Source of the DNA: Anaerolineae bacterium
Lineage (GTDB): Bacteria; Chloroflexota; Anaerolineae; Promineifilales; Promineifilaceae
Length of the DNA stretch: 64,000 nt
Direction of reading: 5' to 3'
Assembly (NCBI GenBank): GCA_023382655.1
Contig: JAHDWK010000020.1
Span: 62,001-126,000 of the forward strand
Position numbers and translations under genes: made by a program. Every line of letters begins with the position of its first letter. The stretch's first letter is position 1. The notes below the pieces were generated by a model. The model ran no database searches and had not been told where the DNA came from. It saw only the letters and a program-made list of their open reading frames with translations. Shown in pieces: positions 8,251 through 16,132 of the stretch.

Positions 8251-9240
8251 TTAACGGCGGACTTTGCCGGGCAGGATGTAGGGGTATTGTTTGCGAAATA
8301 CCCGGTTGTGTAAAAACCGATCCAGCTGGCGCATGGAGGCGTATAAAGACCAGATCTGTTTGTCTTCCCGGTAATAGGCGGCCACTTCATCCGGGGTGAT
8401 GGGGTGTAAGCCCAGGTCTGCTAATTCCTGCTCAAAAAACTGATTGGCCGCTTGAATGAAGTCTGGTATCAGATGAGTTAGCTGCTCTTTATACAAGTTA
8501 GCCAACAGGTCAATAATCACGCGCCGTAAATCGTAATAACGGCCGACGACATCGGCTAAAAAGAAACGGCGCAATATCCAGCGCAGGAAGGAGGGCGCGG
8601 GGCGCAGAAACAGTTCGGCGTTAATCTGTTCCACACTGCTGATGCGGTAAAGGGGCGTGCTGGTGTCAATATAGAGCAGGGTTGACTGCGTGGGGTCAAA
8701 GTGGGCGATGGCCCAATTGGAGATTTGGCCGTCCAAAGCTACCTGGTAGGTTGTTTGCGATTGGTTGTAGACCCACACTTTGTTCATTTCCCGCAAAACC
8801 TGGTTGAATACGATGGCGGCGTCATTGGGGGAGAGGGAGGCCAGGGCGTGGTTGCCAATGGCACGGACGTCCACCTTTTGCTGCATGATGTAGAAGATGG
8901 GAGGGCGGTTTTTATTGCTCAGGGCGGCATAACCGTGTGCGGGTAGTTTGATGCCAATTTCATCTTCCAGCAACCAATGGTATTCGTTGTAGGCGGTGAG
9001 GTAGGTGGTTAGTTCTACGGCCGTTTCAAAGACTGCCATCCGTTTCAGGGCCAAACCGGCAAAGGGGGCCACTTTAATCTCAAAAACCGTGCTGATTTCG
9101 CCATACCCCAACACTTGGCTGGGGATAGCATGTGTTTCTGGTGCGGCCGGATTCAACTCATCCTCAAAGCGGCGCAGCAGATCCATATCTATCTCCACCC
9201 CGGCCGGATGGCGAATATAATGTTCCCTAGAGAATGTCAT
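8251..9240 (-). CDS. Kinase-like fold protein, possibly DUF6206 family
   Basis: About 329 residues from the ATG giving MTFSREHYIRHP. The frame is open for another 43 codons, but those run through repeat sequence. GYGEISTVFEIK resembles a glycine-rich loop, LALKRM supplies a possible ATP-binding lysine, and NWAIAHFD followed by LLYIDTSTP resembles a catalytic and DFG-like region. This suggests a protein-kinase-like or small-molecule phosphotransferase fold. From memory it resembles DUF6206, a family without known function. Its position between a symporter and an aminotransferase points to a metabolite substrate rather than a protein one (inference). Confidence 0.55.
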   Translation of the reverse strand: MTFSREHYIRHPAGVEIDMDLLRRFEDELNPAAPETHAIPSQVLGYGEISTVFEIKVAPFAGLALKRMAVFETAVELTTYLTAYNEYHWLLEDEIGIKLPAHGYAALSNKNRPPIFYIMQQKVDVRAIGNHALASLSPNDAAIVFNQVLREMNKVWVYNQSQTTYQVALDGQISNWAIAHFDPTQSTLLYIDTSTPLYRISSVEQINAELFLRPAPSFLRWILRRFFLADVVGRYYDLRRVIIDLLANLYKEQLTHLIPDFIQAANQFFEQELADLGLHPITPDEVAAYYREDKQIWSLYASMRQLDRFLHNRVFRKQYPYILPGKVRR

Positions 9241-9405
9241 TCTCTTGCACCTATCCTCAAAATAGAACCCGGATGAACGCAGATTTTGGGGATTTTCAAG
9301 ATAAAAATCCGGGAGTATCTTAGAAATCGGGGAAATCTGCACCCTATTTTCTCTAGTTGCGATGGACAAATGTCAATGATTCACTCTTGGAGATAGTACC
9401 ACACC

Positions 9406-10800
9406 TTAAGCAGTGCCCTTGCGGGCGGCCAGTTCGGCGCGGATTTCGGCGTGGCGTTGGCGCGTGATGGGGTATTTGTAGGCAACGGGCAAACTGAGCA
9501 GCAAAATGACCAGTGGCGCAAAGCTGATAAACAGGCGGAACGACAGCAAAACTGTATCGTTTTGCACCGGAAATGGTTCACCCGGCACGGCCGGGACGTA
9601 ACGGACAACTTGCAAAACCAGATTGGAAATGGCCAGCCCCAGCGAGATGCCCAATTTCTGCAAGAAGACAAAAAAGCCGTAGTAAACCCCTTCCCGGCGC
9701 AGACCGGTGTTCAATTCATCCACATCTACCACATCGGGCAGCATACTCCAGGGAATGAGGTAGGCCACGCCAGCGCCAGCCCCGGCCAACACCGCCAATA
9801 CGGTGAGCAACAGCATTTGCCCTGGCTGGACGAAGAAAATGAATATCTCAATCAAAATCCAAAAGCCGACGCCGCAAAAATAGGCGTGTCGTTTGCCAAT
9901 GCGCCCGCTCACTTTGGCCCAAAAAATGAGGGATACAAAGATGGAAATTTGCAGGGACATGGCCAGAATAATGAAATTGTCTTCGGCGTTCATCCAGTAC
10001 CGCACATAAAAGAGCATGTTGGCCTGGATGAATTGGATGGCTAACCAGGAGAGGAGGTAGATGCCGGTGACCATAAGGAACGCCCGATTGCCAAATGCGA
10101 TCTTGAAGCCTTCAACAAATCCTGGCTCGTCTTCATCTTCGGCTTTTTGGTGGGTTTCTTTGGTGGCGGCGAAGGTAATCCAGTTGGTGACAATAATAAC
10201 CGCGCCCAACAGTGCGGCGCTCACCATGTAGCCGGTGGTAATGTCGGGGAAGGATTTTAAGATGGTGTCGTGTAGCAGCAGGGCGAACATGCCACCTAAA
10301 ATGGAGAAGCTGAAACGAAATGTGTTCAGGCTGGTGCGTTCATCGTATTCCGGGGCGATTTCCGGGGTGAGGGCGGTGTAAGGCACGTTGACACAAGTTA
10401 ACGAGGTGTCTAGGAGCAGGGCGACCACCAAGTAGTAGATGAATAACCAGGCCGTACCCAGATCGGGCACCAGCCATTGTAGGAACCAGGCCAGGCCAAA
10501 GGGAATCGCGCCAAACAGCAGCCACGGCCGTCGGCGTCCCCAGCGTGTATTGGTGCGGTCTGTCAGGGTGCCAATGATGGGATCGTTGAGGCTGTCCCAC
10601 ACTTTGACAATGAGAAAGATAATGGCCGCCAGATACGGTTCCAGACCAGCCACATCCAGCAAAAAGACATTCAGGAAGAAGCCGGAAATGGTCGCCACCA
10701 GCGCCGGCCCCACATCCCCCACGCCATAGGCTAACTTACGGACAAAACTCAGCTGCGGTGATTTCACTTCACTCGCCGGTAATTGATGTGCGATTGTCAT
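9406..10800 (-). CDS. GPH-family (MelB/YicJ-like) cation:glycoside symporter
   Basis: A 464-residue protein with about 12 membrane segments. The N-terminal half carries the family pattern: KLAYGVGDVGPALV, then VKVWDSLNDPIIGTLTDRTNTRWGRRRPW, which contains the conserved Asp residues of the cation site and the R-W-G-R-R-R-P loop. The central loop is charged (AEDEDEPG). GPH members import sugars, glycosides or related organic solutes with Na+ or H+. The ATG third in a run (M-I-M) is used because the Shine-Dalgarno GGAGAG abuts the first. It precedes the kinase-like and aminotransferase genes in one direction and follows the nitrilase gene. Confidence 0.85.
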   Translation of the reverse strand: MTIAHQLPASEVKSPQLSFVRKLAYGVGDVGPALVATISGFFLNVFLLDVAGLEPYLAAIIFLIVKVWDSLNDPIIGTLTDRTNTRWGRRRPWLLFGAIPFGLAWFLQWLVPDLGTAWLFIYYLVVALLLDTSLTCVNVPYTALTPEIAPEYDERTSLNTFRFSFSILGGMFALLLHDTILKSFPDITTGYMVSAALLGAVIIVTNWITFAATKETHQKAEDEDEPGFVEGFKIAFGNRAFLMVTGIYLLSWLAIQFIQANMLFYVRYWMNAEDNFIILAMSLQISIFVSLIFWAKVSGRIGKRHAYFCGVGFWILIEIFIFFVQPGQMLLLTVLAVLAGAGAGVAYLIPWSMLPDVVDVDELNTGLRREGVYYGFFVFLQKLGISLGLAISNLVLQVVRYVPAVPGEPFPVQNDTVLLSFRLFISFAPLVILLLSLPVAYKYPITRQRHAEIRAELAARKGTA

Positions 10801-10826
10801 GATCATCTCTCCTTTTATAAGATGGC

Positions 10827-10897
10827 TAACCGCGAAGGGCGCGAAGGACGCGAAGAAAAAGTATAAAACTTTGCGTTCTCAGCGTTCTTTGCGGTTA
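10827..10897. repeat. Palindromic repeat of GCGAAG words
   Basis: One arm reads TAACCGCGAAG followed by two further GCGAAG words; the other reads GCGTTC twice and then TTTGCGGTTA. Together they form an imperfect 30-base stem. It lies in the gap upstream of the symporter gene and downstream of the nitrilase stop. It belongs to a different sequence class from the palindrome at 8187 but has the same layout. Confidence 0.75.
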
Positions 10898-10908
10898 AAA
10901 ACGGAGCA

Positions 10909-11970
10909 TTACAGCCATACATTCACCAATGCTGCCTTTTCCACATGAGGTGCGGCATAGGTCACGCCCTCATGCACCATAATTGTTTGACCGTCGCCGA
11001 CCTGATCCCACATACGGCCGTGAAAAAAAACATGCATCCCGGCCACCGCGTCCGTTATTCCGATGCGCCCCGGCAGGGCATACTTCAACCACGCTTCACG
11101 CTCGGTAATCGCGCCCACATCTTGCGGGCTGAAATCGGATGGTCTGGTAGCGGTACGATAACCAGGCCAGGGTTCGTGCCAATGCTCCTGATTGTTGGGG
11201 ATGGCAATGAGGGCTACATCCTGCGCGGCCAGCGCTTCGTAGGCAGCGGAATACCAGGAGTCGGCGCAGATCAGAACGCCCAATCGGCCGGCCGGGGTGT
11301 CATAAACCGGTAAATCGGCTGGCGTGCCTGCCTTGAGGAAGCCGGTTTCGGCAAAGACGGGGGTGTTTTTGCGTGTGATGTGGGGATGGAGACGGCCGTC
11401 CCCATCAAAGACACAGGCGATATTTTGCAGCCAGCCGGCGCCGGGTTGCAGACGGCCGTCCACAATGGTCGGCTCCGGCAAAAAAATAGACCCGGCCACA
11501 ATGGTCACGCCATAGTGCCGGGACAGATGGGCAAAGGTCTCCTGATACAGGTGGGCCATCGGGTGTGCTTTCAGGCGAAACAGAGCATCCACGCTGCGGT
11601 TTTGCCCTCTGGCCTGTAACAGCGTGGCCAGAAAACGGAGCAGGTTATGGCGCACCATACATTTGCTCGCCTGCGCCGTTGTCTCTGCCTGGTAAATGCT
11701 GGCATGTTCGTCCACGATGAGCAGCCAGGTGCCAATGTTTTCGGGGAAGATGACGATGGTGTCCGGTTGCAGCCAGCCCTGTGCCTGGGCGGCCGCCAGG
11801 TAACCATCCAGCCGGGTTTGGAACTGCACGGCCGTGGCGTAGTGCACGGCCGTCATATAAGGCTGTATGCCCACCAGATTGCCCCGCCCCCGATTGACGC
11901 CATAACTTTGCACCGCTTCAATGAACAGGTCTGGCTGAACGGTTACGGAAAGTCGTGTTAACTGTTCCAT
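10909..11970 (-). CDS. Nitrilase-superfamily carbon-nitrogen hydrolase
   Basis: A 353-residue protein carrying the Glu-Lys-Cys triad of the superfamily: Glu77 in FPENIG, Lys201 in TRKNTPV and Cys235 in GVLICADSWYS. The fold hydrolyses amides or nitriles, or transfers acyl groups to amines. An insert of about 50 residues (roughly 85-140) makes it longer than typical amidases of about 270, and no membrane segment is present. It is the first gene of the leftward cluster and is separated from the symporter by a palindrome. With an aminotransferase downstream, release of an amine from an imported amide is a reasonable guess. Confidence 0.85.
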   Translation of the reverse strand: MEQLTRLSVTVQPDLFIEAVQSYGVNRGRGNLVGIQPYMTAVHYATAVQFQTRLDGYLAAAQAQGWLQPDTIVIFPENIGTWLLIVDEHASIYQAETTAQASKCMVRHNLLRFLATLLQARGQNRSVDALFRLKAHPMAHLYQETFAHLSRHYGVTIVAGSIFLPEPTIVDGRLQPGAGWLQNIACVFDGDGRLHPHITRKNTPVFAETGFLKAGTPADLPVYDTPAGRLGVLICADSWYSAAYEALAAQDVALIAIPNNQEHWHEPWPGYRTATRPSDFSPQDVGAITEREAWLKYALPGRIGITDAVAGMHVFFHGRMWDQVGDGQTIMVHEGVTYAAPHVEKAALVNVWL

Positions 11971-12001
11971 TATCTCACCTCAACTGCTACCTAAAACAGA
12001 A

Positions 12002-12913
12002 TCAGGCTAGCTGTGGCTTAGGCACAGTGGGGTTTGCCAGATGTAATTGCACAAATAACCAGGGCGCCCCTAAGCTGATCCATAAGCCCAGTAACCCGTA
12101 ACGTATGAAGCGGAGCAGGTAATATAAGCCGCCATCCGTTTCGGGGAAGAGTGCTGATAAGCCCAGATAGATACCCATCATCACGGCCGTGCCAATGACA
12201 TAGCGCAGCAAACGCAACCACCACACGCCACTGGCCGAGAAGGGCACATACCGCCGCGCGATTGCCAGTCCGCAGCCAAACCCGGCCATCACGGCCGTGG
12301 CCGACACCGATGAATCATCCGCATGAAAAGCCACCGCCATCAGCACCGGCACGAAGAAAGCGACCGCCAGTTGCTGCCAGAGCGGCAATCCGCCCAGCCA
12401 CGGTTCAACGCGGGGATCAAGCAGCAGATAGACTGCCAGAATGACGATGCCCACCGTCCAACCGGCCAACACCTGATGGGGAAAATGCACACCCAGAAAT
12501 ACGCGGGAAAAGCCGATCAGCAGCATGAACGCGAGGGCAATGCCCCAGAACCATTTTTTGCCAACCTGCCAGGCCAGCACCCCCCACACCATCACACTCG
12601 TCTGGGCATGGCCGCTGGGCATACCGCTCCCGTCTGCTTCTGATAGTTTGACGGTGGAGTCGAGGAAAAACGGCCGTGGTTCCTGGAAAAGTTCCTTGAG
12701 TACCGGGTTCAGATACGCTGACAACAAGAAGGCAAGGCCAACTCGTGCCCCAATGACCATGTCTACAGACCAGACGAGGAAGGGGATGGCCAGCAAGTAA
12801 AACATCTCCTCGCCCATAAAAGTGATACCCCGAAAAAAGCCATCAATGATGGGGCCGTGTAGTTGTTGCAGGGTCATGATCCATTTCAATTGCAATTCAA
12901 AAATCGTATCCAT
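12002..12913 (-). CDS. PAP2-family membrane phosphatase
   Basis: A 303-residue protein with several membrane segments and the three phosphatase motifs: K73-x6-R80-P81 (KELFQEPRP), PSGH at 99-102, and SR-x5-H with His143. The third motif reads HFPHQ, so the usual Asp of lipid phosphatases is Gln147, the form known from glucose-6-phosphatases. The catalytic His pair is intact, so activity is expected on a lipid or sugar phosphate at the membrane. The C-terminal 130 residues add extra hydrophobic helices. A strong AGGAGG precedes the ATG. The first 17 bases overlap the end of the next gene, so the two are coupled. Confidence 0.85.
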   Translation of the reverse strand: MDTIFELQLKWIMTLQQLHGPIIDGFFRGITFMGEEMFYLLAIPFLVWSVDMVIGARVGLAFLLSAYLNPVLKELFQEPRPFFLDSTVKLSEADGSGMPSGHAQTSVMVWGVLAWQVGKKWFWGIALAFMLLIGFSRVFLGVHFPHQVLAGWTVGIVILAVYLLLDPRVEPWLGGLPLWQQLAVAFFVPVLMAVAFHADDSSVSATAVMAGFGCGLAIARRYVPFSASGVWWLRLLRYVIGTAVMMGIYLGLSALFPETDGGLYYLLRFIRYGLLGLWISLGAPWLFVQLHLANPTVPKPQLA

Positions 12914-13622
12914 GATGTCCTCCTATGGATAACTTACCGCTGGGGTTTTTGGCTGTGGCCTCAATCGTCTGGCGCATCCGCACCGTTATGACGGCCGCCA
13001 GCCCCAACGACAGCAGGTAGACGGCCCCGTAAATGGTCATGAAGTCACTTTCCAGGGTGTAGACCAGCACCAGGAAGATGAGGAAGAGGATGGTTTGCAC
13101 GGCCGTCCACACCTTCAACGAGCGCACCCGGCCCAAATCCGTACCCTGCCGCTGTGCCAGCGCAATCAATCCGCCAAAGTAGAGAGCGAAAAACAACATC
13201 TCCACCGGCATCATCAATTGGCTGAACCATTCTGGCGGCGTCACCCCTTCCCAAAAATTGACCCACAAGGGCAGCGGCCACAAAATTTGCACCCCATCAA
13301 ACCAGATGAGCAGGTCGAGCAGGGCGTGGAGTACTACGCCAATGCCCAACCCCAGACCTAGATTGCTCCAGGACGGCCGTTTGCTCAACCGGCCAATCAG
13401 TTGAAAGACAATAACAATGGCGGCCGCCGTCAAAAAACTGTGCGTAAATGTGCGGTGCAGCCCTTCAGTAGAACCGCCGGTGACGGTAGCGATGGCCACT
13501 GCCAGGTTATCGGCGTCAGGCAGTAAACTGCCCAACACGATGCCCAGTACCAGCCACGGCCGTGCCGGTGACCATTTGCGCACGGCCACCCCAACGATAC
13601 TGTGAATACCTGCTTGAGCCAT
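12897..13622 (-). CDS. Membrane-bound metal-dependent hydrolase (YdjM/DUF457-like)
   Basis: A 241-residue membrane protein. The N-terminal SLLPDADNL and HRTFTHSFL, followed by HALLDLLIW, are the Asp/His pattern of the YdjM-like metal-dependent hydrolases, with metal ligands at the membrane face. About five more hydrophobic helices follow. The substrate is unknown. The start MAQAGIHS is close to the conserved part. It overlaps the PAP2 gene, a pairing that suggests membrane lipid or envelope phosphate metabolism. Its own 5' end lies inside the possible small gene at 13516-13830. Confidence 0.75.
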   Translation of the reverse strand: MAQAGIHSIVGVAVRKWSPARPWLVLGIVLGSLLPDADNLAVAIATVTGGSTEGLHRTFTHSFLTAAAIVIVFQLIGRLSKRPSWSNLGLGLGIGVVLHALLDLLIWFDGVQILWPLPLWVNFWEGVTPPEWFSQLMMPVEMLFFALYFGGLIALAQRQGTDLGRVRSLKVWTAVQTILFLIFLVLVYTLESDFMTIYGAVYLLSLGLAAVITVRMRQTIEATAKNPSGKLSIGGHHGYDF

Positions 13623-13830
13623 GATAAACCTCCTGGAATTGCTCTACCCATCGTCCGGCTATAGCTCCTCCCAAAGTCATCGCTGTTACCCTAGCCAAAG
13701 GTGCATAGAGCAATAGCCACATAAAAAGGGTTATGTACCAACCCCCAATACCCCCACCATAGCCAAATGCGCCAAACAACACCCAACTGCGCCAAAATCT
13801 CCAATCTCTAGATTTCTGATTCTTGTTCAT
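13516..13830 (-). CDS. Possible small membrane protein overlapping the hydrolase gene
   Basis: A frame of 104 codons starts at an ATG with GGAGTC eight bases upstream. It gives MNKNQKSRDWRFWRSWVL, a glycine-rich turn and one or two hydrophobic segments (roughly 12-55). The last 35 codons overlap the start of the hydrolase gene in another frame and look compositionally like out-of-frame sequence. The good ribosome site and membrane pattern favour a real start. The overlap suggests the 3' part is not original, for example after a deletion that joined two genes. Confidence 0.35.
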   Translation of the reverse strand: MNKNQKSRDWRFWRSWVLFGAFGYGGGIGGWYITLFMWLLLYAPLARVTAMTLGGAIAGRWVEQFQEVYHGSSRYSQYRWGGRAQMVTGTAVAGTGHRVGQFTA

Positions 13831-14417
13831 GGTGCCGACTCCTTTTCCGTCATCGGTATCATTTGTTAATACCAAGGACTGAACTCAGCATAGGAGTGAC
13901 CAGGTGGAAATAGAATAGGGTGATGCTTAAATTTGCTTAAGTCCTGCTTAAAACGAGCGAACCACTCCCTGTTATAAATTGACTTGACAATGTGCTGGCC
14001 TGGAAAACCACATGCTCCTGTCACCAAAGCTATGGCACGCTGAATCTACGTGATTGAGCAGTACTGCGTGCTCTAAAAACGAAACGCTTTATTTTTACTT
14101 TTGAGTTTTTTGGCCTTTGTCAGTGCGGGAGCGGTAGAAATATGGACACAACTATTTCTGGTTATGCTGACAGCATCCGCTGTCCCAAGTTTAGTTACCA
14201 CCGGGCGGGCAAGACAGTGATGTTCGACACAAGAAGGGAATGAGTTTTATCATTCATTTGCTCACCGTACTTCCAAATGATCTGTTATGAAATGGGAAAA
14301 GCGCATGGTTTGTTACGGCACGGCCGTACTTGCCCCCCCGTTACTCTCCAACACCCCAAACATGTGATTGCAAGTGGCCGATTGCTCGCAACCGGCCACT
14401 GGCAACCGGCCACCTTT
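13831..14417. other. Intergenic region without a recognisable gene
   Basis: Nearly 590 bases between two leftward operons. It holds only very short frames (the longest plausible is 34 codons at 14142, without ribosome site). It is A+T-richer than its surroundings and has no ACGGCCGT before 14320. A cluster of CCGGCCAC words lies at 14378-14412. TTGACA at 13985 could be a promoter element on the plus strand, but no gene follows it. No RNA gene was recognised. Confidence 0.5.
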
Positions 14418-16076
14418 TTACCGCCCCACCCCCACACTGCCGCCAAATGCCGCCGACATTTCTTCATAAATCGCCGCGATACTGGCTTCATCCCCTTCAA
14501 AAAAGTTGCCGTTTGATTGACTGGCTAAAGTACGCAACGTGTTATCGTCGGCATCACTGCCGTAGGCGATGGTGAAAACGGTCAGGTTATTCGCCAGCGC
14601 CATGTCAGAAGCAGAACTGGCGTCGTAGCGGTAGCTGCGTGTATCCTGCCCATCGGACAAAACCACCAGCGCATTGGTGGTTTCTGGTTGGGTGGTACTC
14701 TGGAGAACCACCGCCCCATCACCAATAGCGTCAAAAAGGGTGGTATCCCCTTCGGCGCGTAAATCTTCAATGGCGCTGATGATCTTTTGGCGGTTGGGGC
14801 CAACCTGCGCATGGTTAATAATCAGGTACGGTTCAGTGTTAAAAGAGATGATGGAGAGGTAATCATCGTCTCCCATCTGTTCCACAAACTGGATGGCCGC
14901 AGTACGCATACTTTCCATCTTGCCGCCGCGCATACTGCCGGAAGTGTCCAGCAGCAGCGCCAGGTTGACATCCTTGCGCGCTGCCTGCCACAACTCTTGC
15001 GCGGCATACACAGCGGCGACGGAGGGAGCATTAAAAACCACTTCCGGTTGGGAAGGGTCTACACCATGGGCTTCATCTAGAGGAGAGGCGAGGGACACGG
15101 CCGTGTTCACCGGCCTTAACCCCCCCGCTACTGCCAACTGCTGGCCCGTTTCACTGAGTAAATAATCTCGAAACAGGCGGGTGGCTTCTTGCTGTACGGC
15201 CGTTGCTGCGCCGTTGATGCAGGCCGGGTGCGTAGCCATAAATGTGCCTTCAAAGGGATACACGGCCACAAGCTGCCCATTGCCGCTGTTCACCACGTCA
15301 CTTTCATACATCACGCCACCGCTCAAGTAATTCAGGCCGCGACTGCTCATGGCGGTACTCAGGGCGCGCGTGTTGGGGCTAAACCAGGTAACGCCCCCTT
15401 CAAATGCTCCCACCGAAGCCTGCACAATGGGCTGCTGAAGGTCCGTTTCCGTCACCGCTTCCGTTTTAGATTGGGCGGCCTGCACCAGCGCCAGCAACGT
15501 GCCTGCGCCGCTGCCAGAGAGGCCAGGATGGGTATGCCCCAGGCGGAACGCATTGCCCAGTTCGCCGCCACTGTAATAGTTCCACAGCGCAGTATCAGAG
15601 GCCAGGCTGCCGATATCCAGCCAGCCTAGTGGCAGCCCAGGCCAGCCGAGAGCTTCCGCTACCTCCCGCCACATGCCAATAACCAGTGGACTTTGGGCAA
15701 CACTGGTACAATCACCTTGAAAGCTGTTGTTTCCCTGATCGGCCAGAATGTTGACCCAGACCATGTCGTCGGGTATCCACAAGGATGTTTCTGCGCCAGC
15801 GGAAATATCGCTGATGGCTTGCCCGGCATCAGCAGCCGTTAATTGCACAAAGACGGGCTTGCCCTCACTGGTCTGGGTTTCGCTGGCGTTGAATTGGGTC
15901 ACGGCCGTGTCCAGCCACGGCCCCAAACTCGTATTGGCTACCATCTGCACCACCTCCGCATTGCGCGGTGGCTCCGGCGTCGCATCATCAGCTCCATTCC
16001 CAAACCCGCAGGCCAACGTAGTCAGCCCCACCATCAACAAAAAAGCGAAAATACCGCTGTACCGGTTCTTTTTCAT
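14418..16076 (-). CDS. Solute-binding lipoprotein with C-terminal VWA domain
   Basis: A 552-residue protein with a signal peptide and lipobox (TTLAC, Cys23). It is therefore exported and lipid-anchored. The first 330 residues resemble a type 2 periplasmic binding protein of the molybdate/phosphate kind (NTSLGPWLDTAVTQFN, later GVMYESDVV and VAVYPFEGT). The C-terminal 190 residues are a von Willebrand A domain with the MIDAS motif DTSGSM (about 374-379) and the later TLFDAIGDG and LVVLSDGQD. The protein could bind a ligand and a metal-dependent partner outside the cell. Last gene of the four-gene leftward operon; its start has GGGAGAAG. No ABC permease or ATPase gene is nearby. Confidence 0.8.
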   Translation of the reverse strand: MKKNRYSGIFAFLLMVGLTTLACGFGNGADDATPEPPRNAEVVQMVANTSLGPWLDTAVTQFNASETQTSEGKPVFVQLTAADAGQAISDISAGAETSLWIPDDMVWVNILADQGNNSFQGDCTSVAQSPLVIGMWREVAEALGWPGLPLGWLDIGSLASDTALWNYYSGGELGNAFRLGHTHPGLSGSGAGTLLALVQAAQSKTEAVTETDLQQPIVQASVGAFEGGVTWFSPNTRALSTAMSSRGLNYLSGGVMYESDVVNSGNGQLVAVYPFEGTFMATHPACINGAATAVQQEATRLFRDYLLSETGQQLAVAGGLRPVNTAVSLASPLDEAHGVDPSQPEVVFNAPSVAAVYAAQELWQAARKDVNLALLLDTSGSMRGGKMESMRTAAIQFVEQMGDDDYLSIISFNTEPYLIINHAQVGPNRQKIISAIEDLRAEGDTTLFDAIGDGAVVLQSTTQPETTNALVVLSDGQDTRSYRYDASSASDMALANNLTVFTIAYGSDADDNTLRTLASQSNGNFFEGDEASIAAIYEEMSAAFGGSVGVGR

Positions 16077-16087
16077 ATGCTTCTCCC

Positions 16088-16120
16088 AACATCCCGGAGG
16101 TTCAAAACCTCCGGGATGTT
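16088..16120. promoter_or_regulatory. Perfect 15-base hairpin inside an operon
   Basis: Arms 16088-16102 and 16106-16120 are exact reverse complements with a three-base loop and no U-tract. It lies between the OmpA-fused binding protein gene and the VWA lipoprotein gene, where it could limit read-through or stabilise the upstream mRNA segment. Confidence 0.6.
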
Positions 16121-16132
16121 ATGGTCTGCGGA

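Noticed and set aside
9241-9369. 43-codon upstream extension of the kinase-like gene
   Set aside because: It is encoded by a decayed palindromic repeat and is unlike family starts.
14142-14243. 34-codon frame in the 13.8-14.4 kb gap
   Set aside because: No ribosome site and no recognisable similarity.
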